Shown: in pieces, positions 22,090 to 33,590 of the stretch
Position numbering within the stretch: position 1 is the stretch's first letter
Layout of the letters: every line of letters starts with the position of its first letter
Assembly (NCBI GenBank): GCA_027886175.1
Contig: JAJNNQ010000077.1
Location: 1,736,001 to 1,800,000, forward strand
Source: Phylloscopus collybita
Lineage: Eukaryota > Chordata > Aves > Passeriformes > Phylloscopidae
Reading direction: 5' to 3'
DNA length: 64,000 nt
The notes under the pieces: generated by a model
Database searches by the model: none
What the model was told of the DNA's origin: nothing
Seen by the model: the letters and a program-made list of their open reading frames with translations, nothing else
Translations under genes and position numbers: made by a program

Positions 22090-22790
22090 CTTAATCATAA
22101 TGAGCCCCATGGTGCATTTGGTGCTGAGCCCTGGAACCTCAGGGCCTGAGAGGAGATTGCACAAACCTTTCCAGAAGTCAAAGTCGGAAGAAAAACCCAA
22201 AGTGTCTCAAAGCATTCATGGGTTGCACTGGGGTCCATCCCTAACCCAGGGTACTCATGGACTCCTTGGAAGGGAGAATTGGAGGCCAGGATTGCACAAA
22301 ATCCTCTCAGAGACTCAGTGTGGGAAGGAAATTCCAAAAGTGCCTTAAAAACCTTGAGTATCTCAAACTATTAATGAGCCCCACTGAGTGTCAGTGTAAA
22401 GCTCTCAAGGGACTCATTAAAGCAGATAATTGGAGGCCAGGATCACACAAAAACTTCTCAGAGACTCGGTAGTCAAAAAAAAAGTTCATAAAGAAACTTT
22501 GAGTACCTTAAAGTATTAATGAGCCCCACTGAGTATTTGTACTGACTAAGAATCCCAAGGGACTTGTTAAAGTAGATAATTGGGGCCAGGATTGCACAAT
22601 CTTTCTCACAGAGTCAGATTTAAAAGGGAAATACCAAGTACCTTCAAATAACTGAAGTACCTTGAAGCATTAATGAGCCCCACTGAGGGTTGTTACTGAT
22701 AAAGCCTCTCAAGGGACTAATTACAGCAGATAATTGGAGGCCATGATTGCACAAACCTCTCAGAAACTCCAAGGCAAAAGCCAAACCCAA
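22090..22790. repeat. 145-150-bp tandem repeat, copy A
   Basis: Units carry TAATGAGCCCCACTGA, CAAGGGACTNATTAAAG, AGATAATTGG.GCCAGGATTGCACA and CTCAGAGACTC in fixed order. TAATGAGCC occurs at 22098, 22372, 22518 and 22671, giving spacings near 146 and 153 in the regular part. Copy B has at least one more unit. Confidence 0.85.
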
Positions 22791-23039
22791 ATTCCATTGA
22801 AAAACCTGCAGTACATGGGAGCATTCAGGAGCCCCCCAGGGCCCTTCCTGATCAGGGCTCCCCAGGGACTCCTTCCAGCAGATCCTTGAAGCCACTGGGC
22901 TGTCAGGGAGATGCTGAGGGCAGGACAAGGGGCTGAGAGTGCCCAGCCTTGCTGGGGCTGTGCCAGGAGGCCCCAGGGCCTCAGGACAAGGTGTCTCCTC
23001 CCAGCCCTTGCTGGCACAGACCCTGCTGTTCCCCAGGGC

Positions 23040-23410
23040 ACAAAGGCTTGGCTTCTCTTTGTCCCCTCCTGGCATCACTGCCTGCAATTCTCTGCTCTGC
23101 CTGGGGCCTGGGGACACATGCTCTGTTGTGTCCCTCAGTGGGACCCATTAAAACTTGCAGAAACTTTGGAGTTGGATTCTGACTTGGAGTTCTTGAGAGG
23201 TTTCTTCATCTCACTGTCAGGGACTGATGTTCAGGGCTTCAGCACAGAGCCTCAAGAGGGTCATTAAAGTCCTTGTGCTTTGTCTCTGCTGCTGAGCTGG
23301 GCTGGGCTCCTGGCAGAGAGGCAGCTCCTGGCAACCAAGAGGAACCTTAAAACCACATTTCTCTTGCTGAGCAGCTCTTCTCCCAGCCCAGCAGGACTGG
23401 GGCACTGCCT
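23040..23410. repeat. Inverted repeat, right arm (copy A)
   Basis: Reverse-complement partner of 15780-16130. It begins within the end of the 145-bp-type repeat region and carries GTCATTAAAGTCCTTGTG, matching CACAAGGACTTTAAT in the left arm. Confidence 0.75.
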
Positions 23411-23712
23411 GAAGCCACCCAGGGCACAGCACAGAGGCACAGAGGGGTTCAGCTCAGCCTCTGGGCTGGCAGCACAGAGCAGAGCTCACTCAGGGCTCAC
23501 TGGAGATGAAATCCTCACAGTGTTGGGAACAGTCACTCTCTGGCTGGGGGAAGATAAGCTGCAGTTCCTGCAGGGTCCCCTGAAGCTGCCACATCCCACA
23601 GCTCTGGAGGACATTTGCCAGAAGAAGGTGAGCCTGGGATTGCTGTAAAGATCAGGAGCTTTATTGAGAGTGTTTTCAATTTCCTGCTTGGAGCAGTGTG
23701 GGAGAGTTGGGG
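23411..23712. other. Block DNA without a recognised gene
   Basis: GC-moderate DNA, only loosely matched in copy B near 63340-63480. Nothing functional is seen. Confidence 0.4.
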
Positions 23713-24389
23713 TGATGACAAAAAGATTTTTGCTTTTTAAGCATTTTTCATATATTCATAGCTCTGTTAACTACTATGATGTAGTTATAAAACTATAATC
23801 TTTAATTTACTCTATTCAAATACTATTGCATATACTTCTTATAGTGTACATATACTTATGTACTCTAGTATATATACATATACATATATACATATACGTA
23901 CATATGCTTATATACTATAGTATATATTGTGTACTATACGTATACTTATATATACTTATATACTTATAGTATACATATACTTGTTTAATTATAATTCTTA
24001 ATTAATGCTAGACTGTTTCCTACCCTTTCTTTTAAGTTTTAGAACAATAAGCTGACCTTCTAATTACATTCCTGAACTACTGTATAGTCTTGTTATCAGG
24101 AAGATTTTACAAAAAGAACATTTTGGTTTTTCAACCAGAGTGTGAGCAGTCATAAAAAAAAAAGTGGGGCAAAGAAGCCCTTGGACCAACTCCAATGGGT
24201 TGACCCAGAGATGTGTAACAGGGGCAACTGAATCTCCTATTGGATGTACCTGTTAAATATCCTAATAACAAACTATCAACCTGAATAAATGGTTGAAATC
24301 AGGGGCTGGGTGTGCCCCATCCCCACTGGGACACCTGGAAATTTCCAATAAAGGTCTAGTTTTTACTTTGCTGTTCTAATGCTGTTACA
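23713..24389 (+). repeat. AT-rich LTR-like insert with a TATA/ATAC microsatellite
   Basis: The AT-rich insert starts TGATGACAAAAAG and ends CTAATGCTGTTACA, with AATAAAGGTC at 24349-24358, which looks like an LTR 3' part. The section 23830-23975 is a degenerate TATACATA/ATACTTAT repeat. Copy B has nothing similar at the matching place, so it is likely an insertion into copy A. The borders are uncertain. Confidence 0.45.
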
Positions 24390-24454
24390 AGGGTTATTTT
24401 TTTTTTCTTTTCATTATAGGCAACAGGAGGATGAGAGAAACAGAAAAGGAATTG

Positions 24455-24530
24455 CAATCCCAGAATCACAGAATATTCTGAGTTGAAAGGGACACCCAGG
24501 ATCATCAAAGGAATGTTTGAACATTTACAG
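24455..24530 (-). mobile_element. CR1 3' terminus remnant
   Basis: The plus-strand CAGAATCACAGAAT, then GAGTTGAAAGGGACACCCA and GATCATCAAAG, is the reverse of a CR1 3' end. Only about 75 bp remain. Confidence 0.65.
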
Positions 24531-24539
24531 GGACTCCAG

Positions 24540-26033
24540 AACTGTAACTTTGGGTGGTCAGTCTCTCTGCTGGGAGGCTCCTAAAGGGCCTTCAGCCCCT
24601 CATCAGCCCTGCACAGCAGCAGCAGCAGCAGCAGCATCACCTTAGCAGGGCCCAGCAGGGCTCTCCTGAGCTGCCCTTGCCCAGCTGCAGACAGAGCCTG
24701 CCCCAGCCAGGGCCCTGCAGACAGGCAGGTTTCTGTAGGGCCGGGCCCAGGGCACAGAGGCTGGGATGGGCTCTGTCAGCGCTGGCAGGGACAAGGCTCC
24801 TCTCAGGAGGGAAATGTCCAGGCCCAGGGAGATGCTGAGGGAAGGAGAGGGGGCTGAAGAGAGCAGTGCTGGGGGCAGGAGGGCACTGTGAGTGTGTGGG
24901 AGGTGCCGTGCACAGCTGGGCACGGGAACACTGTCCTGAGTGCCCGGCTGTCTCTGCCCTGCCCTCCCAGGCACAGCCCCACCACATCTTCTCTTGGGTC
25001 TGCACTGCCCTGAGATTGTCCCTGTCATCTGGTGCTCTCAGGGAGGCTCTGGCATTTGCAGCAGCTGAGTCAGGCACTGCCCTTGGCATTGCTGCCAGGC
25101 AGCTGTGGCCATGGCCATGGGGTGTCCAAGCTTCCCTGGGACCTGTGGGGCTGTGGGCAGAGCAGTCCATGGGAAAGGGGAATGGGCTGAGCCCCCTCCC
25201 TGAGATCCCATCATGGGCACACCCAGGGATCTCCTTGCTGTGTCCTTGCAAGCACTGAGCTGCCCTCCTGGCTGCAAATCTGTGCCAGAGCCCCTTGGAG
25301 ATCCCTGAATGTGCCCTGGGGAAGTGCAGAGATGCCAGAGCTGAGGAAATGCTGCTGGGTTTGCGCAGGGAGCCGTGAGTGTCCTTGGCAGAAGGGGGTG
25401 CTGAGACCTTGCCCAGAGCCCTTTAGAGAGGGGGAGACATTCAGGGATCCCTCTGCTCTGGGCAGGGTCTGGTTTATCCCAGGGTGACCCAGGAGTGTGA
25501 CTGTGCTCTGACTGCAGCCAAAGCTGCAAACCCAGGGCAGTTGGGAACAAGCCCATCCAGCCCCTCACCTTGCCCAAGGCACGGGGAATCCTTTGCCCCT
25601 CACATCTCTCAGTGGTAAACTCTGAGTGCAGCAGAAATGCTGGGGATTTCTGACCTCAGAGAATGAGGAATGATTGTGGGAAGGAAAAAATCCTAAAACC
25701 AACTCCTTCCTTTTTTTTATTTAAGACTAGGGTTTGCAGATGCTACTGAGACTTTCTGCATTACTAGTGATTCCTCTGACAAATCCTGAATATCCAGCCT
25801 TGTCCCTCTGCCACATGGCCACAATCCCAGGGCAGCAGGGCAGGGATGGCTCCTGGAGGGCCCCTATGCACAAGCCTGGCTGCTCCTGGCACACTCAGAC
25901 AGCACAACTGGAGCTCAGGCAGGGACCTGGGTGAAGGTTTTCCCAGAGCAGGAACAAGGGTGAGCGAGTCACAGCGGGACAGTCTACAGGGAATGGCCCA
26001 GGTTTGGCTCAAAGCAGCCTCTGCTGACATGTC
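24540..26033. other. Upstream region of receptor 2
   Basis: Its first 270 bp match 63760-64000 (the last part of copy B), including CATCACCTT and CCAGCCAGGGCCCT. From about 25600 on, the sequence differs from the 5' DNA of receptors 1 and 3. There are short (CAG)n at 24617-24635 and no recognised gene. Confidence 0.5.
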
Positions 26034-26055
26034 CCTGTCCTTTCTCCATGAACAG
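26034..26055 (+). promoter_or_regulatory. Possible splice acceptor before receptor 2
   Basis: CCTTTCTCCATGAACAG ends at 26055, 23 bases before the start codon, at the same spacing as in receptor 1 but with different sequence, so the leader exon probably differs. Confidence 0.45.
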
Positions 26056-26078
26056 GTGCCCATGGGCAGCCAGAGCAA

Positions 26079-27053
26079 ATGTCCAACAGCAGCTCCATCA
26101 GCCACTTCCTCCTGCTGGCATTGGCAGACAGGCGGCAGCTGCAGCTCCTGCACTTCTGCCTCTTCCTGGGCATCTCCCTGGCTGCCCTCCTGGGCAACGG
26201 CCTCATCATCAGCGCCGTAGCCTGCGGCCACCACCTGCACAGCCCCATGTTCTTCTTCCTGCTCAACCTGGCCCTCACTGACCTGGGCTCCATCCTCACC
26301 ACTGTCCCCAAAGCCATGCACAATTCCCTCTGGGACACCAGGAACATCTCCTACACAGGATGTGCTGCACAGGTTTTTCTAAATGTCTTCTTTCTTGGAT
26401 CAGAACTTGCCCTCCTGACCATCATGTGCTACGACCGCTACGTGTCCATCTGCAAACCCCTGCACTACGGGACCCTCCTGGGCAGCAGAGCTTGTGCCCA
26501 CATGGCAGCAGCTGCCTGGGCCAGTGCCTTTCTCAATGCTCTCATGCACACAGCTAATATATTTTCCCTGCCCCTGTGCCATGGCAATGCCCTGGGCCAG
26601 TTCTTCTGTGAAATCCCCCAGATTCTCAAGGTTTCCTGCTCCAAATCCTACCTCAGGGAACTTGGGATTATTGCTGTCAGTGCCTGTTTAGGACTTGGCT
26701 GTTTTGTGTTCATTGCAGTTAGTGCCTGTTTGGTGTTAGGTTGCTTTGTGTTCATAGTTTTCTCCTATGTGCAGATCTTCAGGGCTGTGCTGAGGATCCC
26801 CTCTGAGCAGGGACGGCACAAAGCCTTTTCCACCTGCCTCCCTCACCTGGCCATGGTCTCTCTGTTCATCAGCACTGGAACATTTGCTCACCTGAAGCCT
26901 CTCTCCATCTCCTCCCCATCCCTGGATCTGTCCCTGTCAGTTCTGTACTCGGTGGTGCCTCCAACTCTGAACCCCCTCATCTACAGCCTGAGGAACCAGG
27001 AGCTCAAGGCTGCAGTGTGGGCACTGATCACTGGACAATTTTGGAAACATTAA
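26079..27053 (+). CDS. Olfactory receptor, family 14-like (receptor 2), helix-5 insertion
   Basis: An intact 324-residue frame of the same subfamily as receptors 1 and 3. It starts MSNSSSISHFLL and carries GN in helix 1, HSPMFFFLLNLALTD, MCYDRYVSIC, KAFSTCLPH and PPTLNPLIYSLRN. It is 14 residues longer than its relatives because helix 5 holds two successive versions of the same 14 residues (198-211 and 212-225, IAVSAC.. each). The rest aligns without gaps. As a receptor it would sense odorants at the olfactory neuron membrane. The extra helical turns may prevent normal folding, so it could be an unfrayed but non-working gene. The neighbours are receptor 1, head to head 12.4 kb away, and a CR1 piece downstream. 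Confidence 0.93.
   Translation: MSNSSSISHFLLLALADRRQLQLLHFCLFLGISLAALLGNGLIISAVACGHHLHSPMFFFLLNLALTDLGSILTTVPKAMHNSLWDTRNISYTGCAAQVFLNVFFLGSELALLTIMCYDRYVSICKPLHYGTLLGSRACAHMAAAAWASAFLNALMHTANIFSLPLCHGNALGQFFCEIPQILKVSCSKSYLRELGIIAVSACLGLGCFVFIAVSACLVLGCFVFIVFSYVQIFRAVLRIPSEQGRHKAFSTCLPHLAMVSLFISTGTFAHLKPLSISSPSLDLSLSVLYSVVPPTLNPLIYSLRNQELKAAVWALITGQFWKH
26670..26753 (+). repeat. 42-bp in-frame tandem duplication inside receptor 2
   Basis: Units 26670-26711 and 26712-26753 encode IAVSACLGLGCFVF and IAVSACLVLGCFVF. They differ at about nine of 42 bases, mostly at third codon positions, and the second unit is closer to receptor 1 than the first. Confidence 0.93.
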
Positions 27054-27083
27054 ACTTCTGGCCAGTTTCTGCAAATCACTTGG

Positions 27084-27089
27084 AGTAAA
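27084..27089 (+). promoter_or_regulatory. Variant poly(A) hexamer of receptor 2
   Basis: AGTAAA lies 30 bases past the stop, where receptors 1 and 3 have AATAAA. The substitution makes it a weaker signal. Confidence 0.4.
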
Positions 27090-28647
27090 AGTAATCTTTG
27101 AGACTTCTTGTTGGTTTATATTAGGAGGTTCTTTTTCTTTGTTTTACTTTTTTCATATAGTCCATAAGAAATGTCATTGTTTTTGCCCTTTCTCATTTTG
27201 TTTCTCTCCACCTTCCCTGTGTCCATGGACTCTGTCAATTAGGGACTCTGCTCTTGGTGGCTAAAAGGAACTCACAGATTTCCCAGCCAAGTTTCCAACA
27301 GAGATGCCCCTTTGGTTCCCTTCTCTGCAGCTGCAGCAGCAATGTCTGTGTGCAGAGCTGGGGGCAGATCAGTGCTGGCACAGCAGCTGTGGCCAGCAGC
27401 AGCAGCAGCACTTGGTGCTGCCAGTGCTGCTGCCGTGGCCCTGCCCCGCTGCCCTCCTGGCCCTGCTGTTGCTGTAGGGCCTGAGTGCTCTCGGGGCCGG
27501 GCACAGGGCTGGGGGTGGCAGTGCCGGGGCTGCAGCAGGGACAGGCCATGGGCACTGCTGGCACAGCAGCAGTGCTGAGGCCTCAGGCCAGGGCCTGGGG
27601 GCTGCAGGCTCCTTGCCCAGGCTCTCTCCACAACACATTGCCCAGGCCAATGCTGAGCAGAGAAAAGCCCCGCCAGCAGCCCCAGGCTGGCCGTGGGCAG
27701 GCTGGGGGCAAACAGCACAGCTGGGGCTCTGCAAGGGCCCTGGGCAAGCACACGGCAAGGAGCAGCAGAGCAGGGCCTGATCCATCCCCACTGCGCTGGA
27801 CACCCCAGGCCAGCGGCCCACAGCCTCCTCATGCACCTGCCAACAACATCCCCCCTCTGCAGCCCTGGCCTCTCCCCCAGCTCACACAGCTGCCGCAGCC
27901 TTGCAGGCACAGCCACGGCAGCACTGCCTCAGGAGCCCCTGTTTGCCCTGCCCAGAGCAGGCCTGAGCACCCCCATGGGGTTGGTGTGGGGAGATGAACC
28001 TGAGGGAGCACAAATGCCAGCAGGGCCTGGGGCCAGGAAGGGCTGGGCCACAGCAGGGAAACCCCTCAGGCTTGTGGTGGCCTCTGAAGTCAGCCAGAAA
28101 GTTTGTTCCCATCAGCTGTGAGTTTGCTGTGCCACTGCAGACGTTGTTGCTCAGAGCCAGAGCTGCCTGTCAGCCACCCCCAAACTGCCCTGACTATTCC
28201 CTTTGATTCACCTTGGCTGGCTTTACTCTTTCTGGTGTAAATTTCGTCTTGGTTCCCACACCTTTGCCTTCTCCTGCAAATAGCCCATCCCTGTTTTTCC
28301 TTTCCTCTCTGGCCCCACTCCCCATTTCAGTTCCTCACTTGGCACTATGGGAATGTTACTTGGGGAGCAGGATCATCCTCCCAAGTGCTTCAGGAATTGT
28401 CTGCAGGCTCCTGCAGTTCCTGCTGCTGCTCCCTTGCCAGAGGCACCCCAGGCCAGGGGGGCACATCTGGGCTGCTGTGTCTGCCTGTGGGGCTCCCTGG
28501 TGTGGGCAATGAGGAGGAGCTGCAGAGGCTCTGCAGGACTGACAGGATGGGCTTTGGGGCTGTGAAGAGAAGCTGAGGCACCTGGGCTGCTGCACCTTCT
28601 GAAGAGGAGGCCCAGGGCTCATCCTGTAACTGCTGCAAGGGTGGTTT

Positions 28648-29246
28648 CAGAGAATCACAGGATCAGCAAGGTTGGAAAACATCTTGGACATCATCAAGTC
28701 CAACCTATGCCCTGACACCATCTTATCTGCCCTGAGCCTATTCTTCTCCAGGATAAACAACCCTAGCTCCCTCAGCCATTCCTCACAGGACTTGTACTCC
28801 AGACCCCTCACCAGCCTTGTTGCCCTTCTCTGGACACACTCCAGCCCCTCCATGTCCTTCCTCAATTGGGGGCCCAGAGCTGGACACAGCACTCGAGGTT
28901 CTGTTCAACCAGTACTGAGCACAGTGGAAGAATCCCTGCCCTGTTCCTGCTGGCCACACAATTCCTGATCCAGGCCAGGAGCCATTGGCCTTCTTGGCCC
29001 CCTGGGCACACTGCTGCCTCATGTCCAGCCTCTGTCCATCACTCCCTGCAGGTCCCTTTCTGCCTGGCTGCTGTCCAGCCACTCTGTCCCCAGCCTGTGG
29101 CACTGCAGGGGTTGTTGTGGCCAAAGTGCAGGAGCTGGCACTTGGTCTTGTTCAACCTGACATGGTTGGATTTGGGCCCTGGATGCAGCCTGTCCAGGGC
29201 CCTGTGCAGAGCCCTCCTGCCCTCCAGCAGACCCACACTCTCACCT
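28648..29246 (-). mobile_element. CR1 fragment with 3' end
   Basis: The minus-strand frames give the CR1 ORF2 C-terminus ([15 protein letters not shown], then [20 protein letters not shown], then [12 protein letters not shown]), followed by the 3' untranslated part ending near TTCAGAGAATCACAGGATC. It is 5'-truncated. It is the inverted copy of 50089-50690, with the same truncation point, so it was duplicated rather than inserted twice. Confidence 0.9.
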
Positions 29247-30571
29247 GCAGGAGAGATGGGCAAGGGCTGGGCAGGGCTGGCAGGGCCACAGGCACCCAGG
29301 CCTTTGTCCCCTGGGCTCTGCCAGCGCCTCTGCAGGCCCCACTGAAGGAACTTTCCTTGCAGGAAAGCCTGCACTTGCCTTCTGCCTGGCCCCTCCCTCA
29401 GCAGCCTGGCACGCCTTGCAGCTTTAGGACATTTGTCCTTGCTGCCCCTGCCATCCCCCTGCCCCACCAACAGCCCCCAGCCAGCCGCGAGGGACAGGCC
29501 CTGCTGTGCCAGGCCTGGGCTCAGGCCTTGGCCTTTCTGCTCCCTCCAGCCAGCCCAGGCCTTGCTCAGCATTGCAGTCCCTGCTCACAGCCTTGGGCTC
29601 CCTGCAATCCTGGCCTCAAGGAGCTGCTCTCACCAGTGCCTGGGCAGCCTTTGGCACTCCCTGCCCTCACTGGGGTCCAGGGATGCTCCAAGGGACTTGG
29701 GGTTTTGCTTCTGACTCCTTGAGCAGCTCCTTCAACCTTCTCTCAGTTCCTGGGGGTCCTGGACTCAGCCCCAAATCCATTGTGGGGCTGATGAAAATAC
29801 ACAATACTTGAGCTCTTTGTCTTCCTTAAATTGTCTTTCAGTCTCCTGGGCTTATGCAGCTGACTGGAGTCAGTTTGGTGTTGTGTTAAGGAGGGAGACT
29901 TCAAAGTGACTCTCATGACTTTTTTGTTTTTTTTAAACAGGAGTATTTTTAAAATTTTCAGTTCATTGAAGAGGTGACTGAAGAATTCTCCAAGTGATCT
30001 TGATGCTGAAGGTTTCTTTAGAAGGTCTGGGCATAGAGAAGAATGAGCCCCTTGCAGGCTGACCCTGCTTGGACAACCTGCTCCTCACCCCAAGCTCACC
30101 ATGTCTGACATTGCCCACCTGGCACTGACATCCCTGTGCCCTGCAGCACAACCTTGTCCCCTCAGCTCTGCAGCTGCCTGTCCCAGCCCATTGCACCATG
30201 TCCCATCTGCTCTCCTCAGGCCTCTGCCTGCACACAGGCCCAGGAGAAGTTTTCCTCTTGGTGAGGAAAGAATGGAAAAGCCTGAGCAGGTTTCCTAAAC
30301 AACAAAGCCCACTCAGGAACCACATGCTCAGGACAGGCTGCCTGGAATGATGTCACCTTTCTACAAGGGACAGTGCCACCAGAAATGAGCTCTGGAAGCA
30401 GAATCCTCTGAGTCTCTGAGCTGAATTCTCTGTCCCTGACCTGGATCTCTGTTGCAGATGGAAGCTGCTGATGCCATCCTCAGCTTGAACCCTTCTTTGG
30501 AATGCAGTCAGAGGTTCCCAGGTGTGTAAAGGAAGCGTTGCTCAATGTTGATGCAAAGCTTTTGTGTTCCT
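29247..30571. other. Receptor-flank DNA without a recognised gene
   Basis: The part to 29800 is the inverted counterpart of 49575-50088. The rest has no match in the window. Frames up to 245 codons are unlikely to be real because they break in the other copy. Confidence 0.5.
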
Positions 30572-32838
30572 CCTGGGACCAAAGAGACTCTTGAGACACT
30601 GCAAGGCCTTGTTTAACCAAGGGTCCATTGTGACACAGCGGGGCTCATGGAATCAAGGAGACAATTGGGACAGTAGGGAACCTCCTAGAAACAAGTCTCT
30701 GTTGTGGCAGTCATGGAATCAAAGAGACATTTGTGACACAGCCAGGCCCTGTGGAACCAATGGTCCATTGTTACACTGCAGATTCAAGAAGAACATGGTG
30801 ACACCACAGAACCTCATGGAACCAAGGGTCCATTGTGGCACAGCAGGGCCGCCTTGGAACCCAGGGAACCATTGTGACAAGGCAGGGCCTGATGGAACCA
30901 TGGAGACCACTGTGACACTAAGGAAACTCATGGAACCACGGTACCATTGGGATGCTATGGAACCTCAGAGAACCAAGGGTCTGTTGTGACATTGTCGTGC
31001 CTCCTGGAATCAAACATTGTGGAACTTTGAGGCCTAATGGAACAAGGGTTTCTATTGTGACACTGCAGAACCTCATGGAATCAAGGTGACCATGTTACAC
31101 TACAGAAGCTCATGGAACTAAAGGGCCATTGTGACACTGCAGAACCAAGGAAACTGTTGTTGACAGTATCAAAACTCATGGAATGAAAAGTCCAGTGTGA
31201 CATGATGGATCCCCATGGAATCAAGGGTCCATTGTGACACAGCAGGGCCTCATGGAACCAAGGGTGCATTGAGGCACAGCCGGGCCTTGCTGGAACCGAA
31301 GGAACCCCTGCTCAAAGCAGGGTAACTCCTAGAACCAAGGAGTCCATTGGTGCAGCATAAAACCTATGGAACCAAGGGGCCATTGGGACAAAGCATGGAA
31401 CTCAGGGGCCTCATGGAACTAAGGGGACATTCTGACACATTGGGACTGCATGGAAGGAATTGTCCATTATGACAATGGGGATCCAAGGAGACCATGGAGA
31501 CACTATGGAACCTCATGGATCCAAGGGTCCACTGTGACACCGAAGAACCTCATGGAACCCAGGGTCCACTGTGACATAGCAAGGCCTCATTGGAACAAAG
31601 GAACCATTGTTGACAGTACAGAAACTCATTAGACCAAGGGGCTATGGTGACACAGCACGGACACATGGAAGCAAGGAGACCAGTGACATTTAGGAACCTC
31701 ATGGAAACAAGGGTTCATTAGAACACTGCAGAAACAAGGAGACCATTGTTGACACTATGGAAGCTCATGGAACTGAGAGGCCATTGTTACACTCCAAAGT
31801 GTCTTTGAACCGAAGACACCATTGTCCAACTCCAGAACCTCATGGCACTAAGGTTTCACTGTGACACAGCAGGGTTCCATGAAACCAATTGTCCATGGTG
31901 ACAAGGCAGATCCAAGGAGGCCATGGTGACACAAGGGAAGCTCATGGAACCAAGCGGCCATTGTGACGCATCAAGGCCTCGTGGAACCAAGGAGACCATT
32001 GTGACACAATGGAACCTCATGGAACCAAGGGTCCATTGTTCCAGTCCAGAACCAAGGAGACCATTTTGACAGTACAGAACCTCATGGAATCAAGGGTCAC
32101 TTGTTAAACAGCTGGGCTTCATGGAACCAAGAAGCCATTGTGACACAGCAGGGCCACATGGAACCAATGGTCCATAGTGATATTGTGGATCCAAGGAGGC
32201 CATGCCGATACTATGGAACTTCATGGAACCAAGCAGCCATTGTGACACAGTTGGGCCCCAAGGAACCAATTGTCCATTGTGACAATGTGGATCCAAGGAG
32301 ATCATGGTGACACTACAGAATCTCATGGATCCAAGGAGCCATTGTCACACTGTGGGGCCTCCTTGGAACAAAGGGGCATTGTTGATAGTATGGAAGATGC
32401 TCATGGAAACTTGTGTAGTCATTGTGGCACTGCAGAGCCTCATGGAACAAAGGAGACCACTGTGACACAGAGGAATTTTATGGAACCAAGCAACCGTTTG
32501 CACACGACAGAACCAAGGAGACCCTTGTTGGCACTACAAAACCTCATGGAACTGAGGGGCCATTGTTAAACAGCAAGGCCTGGTGGAACCAAGGGGCCAG
32601 TGTGACACCGTGGGGCCCCATGGAATCAAATATTCCTTGTGACACAGTGAGGCTGCTTGTCACCAATTCTCCATTGTGATACTGCAGATCCCAGAGATCG
32701 TGGTGACACTATGGCAGGTCATGGAACCAAGGGGCTGTTGTGGCACACCAAGGCCTTGTGGAACCAAGGAGAGCATTGTGGCAGTGCAGAACCAAGGAGG
32801 CCATTTTGACAAGACAGACCCTAATTGAATCAAGGGTT
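30572..32838. repeat. 37-bp-type minisatellite array, largest uninterrupted
   Basis: It has the same CATTGTGACAC and CATGGAACCAAGG unit as at 16965, here for 2.3 kb, with a clear 37-bp step (for example between 31214 and 31251). The part 30640-31300 is matched in reverse at 48944-49575. A short continuation at 33490-33590 shows that the LTR-like segment split the array. Confidence 0.92.
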
Positions 32839-33489
32839 TAGAAGAATCCAAACAGTTAATAGTTCAGCTGAAGGGATCAAAGCAGGAAGCAATGGATATT
32901 AATGAAGAGTTTAGAGTAGAAGCAATGTAGGAGAGTTGATCACTGCCACATGAAGCTAGTTTGAGAAGACAATATATCATTTGCCTGACTTTGCTGTGTT
33001 TGTAGAAGTTCTGAGGGGAGGATGGAGTATTGTAAAGATGAAGAAACTGCAGCTGCACCTGGGCCCCAAAACCAGTCAGAACCAGACAGGAGAGCTTGAA
33101 CTATGCCCAAGGGGTCAGAGAGCCTGCCAACAAGGCAAAGGTGAGAAGTTTACCTTGAGGAAGACATTCCTGACTTCATCCTAAGGCACCACTGACCCAT
33201 TTCAAAACCCACCAACCCAATTTGAGCGCAGGACTGCATAAGTGTGAAAGGACTTTGAGCTCATTTTATGATGAAGGGGAGAGAAGGCAGGATTAAGTAA
33301 TAAGTATGTTTAGGTGTGTTGAATGATTACATGAATATGTAATATTTTGTAGATAAAGAGAGAGCCGGACCTCTGTGATTTTTGCACCCGTCTTTGGGAG
33401 GTTACTCCCCGTGTTGCCTGGCACTGAATTAAACTTTACACTTTCTAACTTAATTAGCTGGAGATTCTTTGTCTGTGCTTTATTTACTT
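32839..33489 (+). mobile_element. LTR-like insert in the minisatellite
   Basis: Non-repetitive DNA splits the array at AATCAAGGGT and resumes at GGAACCAAGG. Its last part (GTTACTCCCCGTGTTGCCTGG, ending in TGAATTAAACTTTAC) resembles the U5 side of bird class III LTRs. The exact borders are not clear. Confidence 0.55.
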
Positions 33490-33590
33490 GATAATGGAAC
33501 CAAGGATCCGTTGTTCTACAGCAGGGCCTCATGGAACCAAGGGACAATTATGACCCTGTGGGGCACAATGGAGTCAAGGACAGCATTGAT

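Larger units (their letters stand above)
12503..24810. repeat. Segmental duplication, copy A
   Basis: This block is matched in the same orientation by 51400-64000 (copy B) and, for 13670-18610 only, by 39656-44640 (copy C). It contains receptor 1, its 5' DNA, the 37-bp-type minisatellite, the class II ERV remnant and the 145-bp-type tandem repeat. By eye identity exceeds 90% over most non-repetitive stretches. Copies differ by LTR insertions, microsatellite length and tandem-repeat number. Confidence 0.88.
27060..29800. repeat. Inverted duplication arm, partner of 49570-51600
   Basis: This is DNA downstream of receptor 2. Read in reverse it matches the DNA downstream of receptor 3, including the CAGCAGCAG-rich stretch, the CR1 piece and the GCTTCTGACTCCTT end, apart from extra DNA at 27730-28350. 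With the receptors included, the inverted arms span about 3 kb or more on each side. Confidence 0.85.

Noticed and set aside
22090..22790. CRISPR-like array
   Set aside because: Whole units of about 150 bp repeat without constant short repeats and unique spacers, and the DNA is vertebrate.
23830..23975. Replication origin suggested by TATA-rich DNA
   Set aside because: It is a degenerate ATAC/TATA microsatellite inside an LTR-like insert; nothing else supports an origin.
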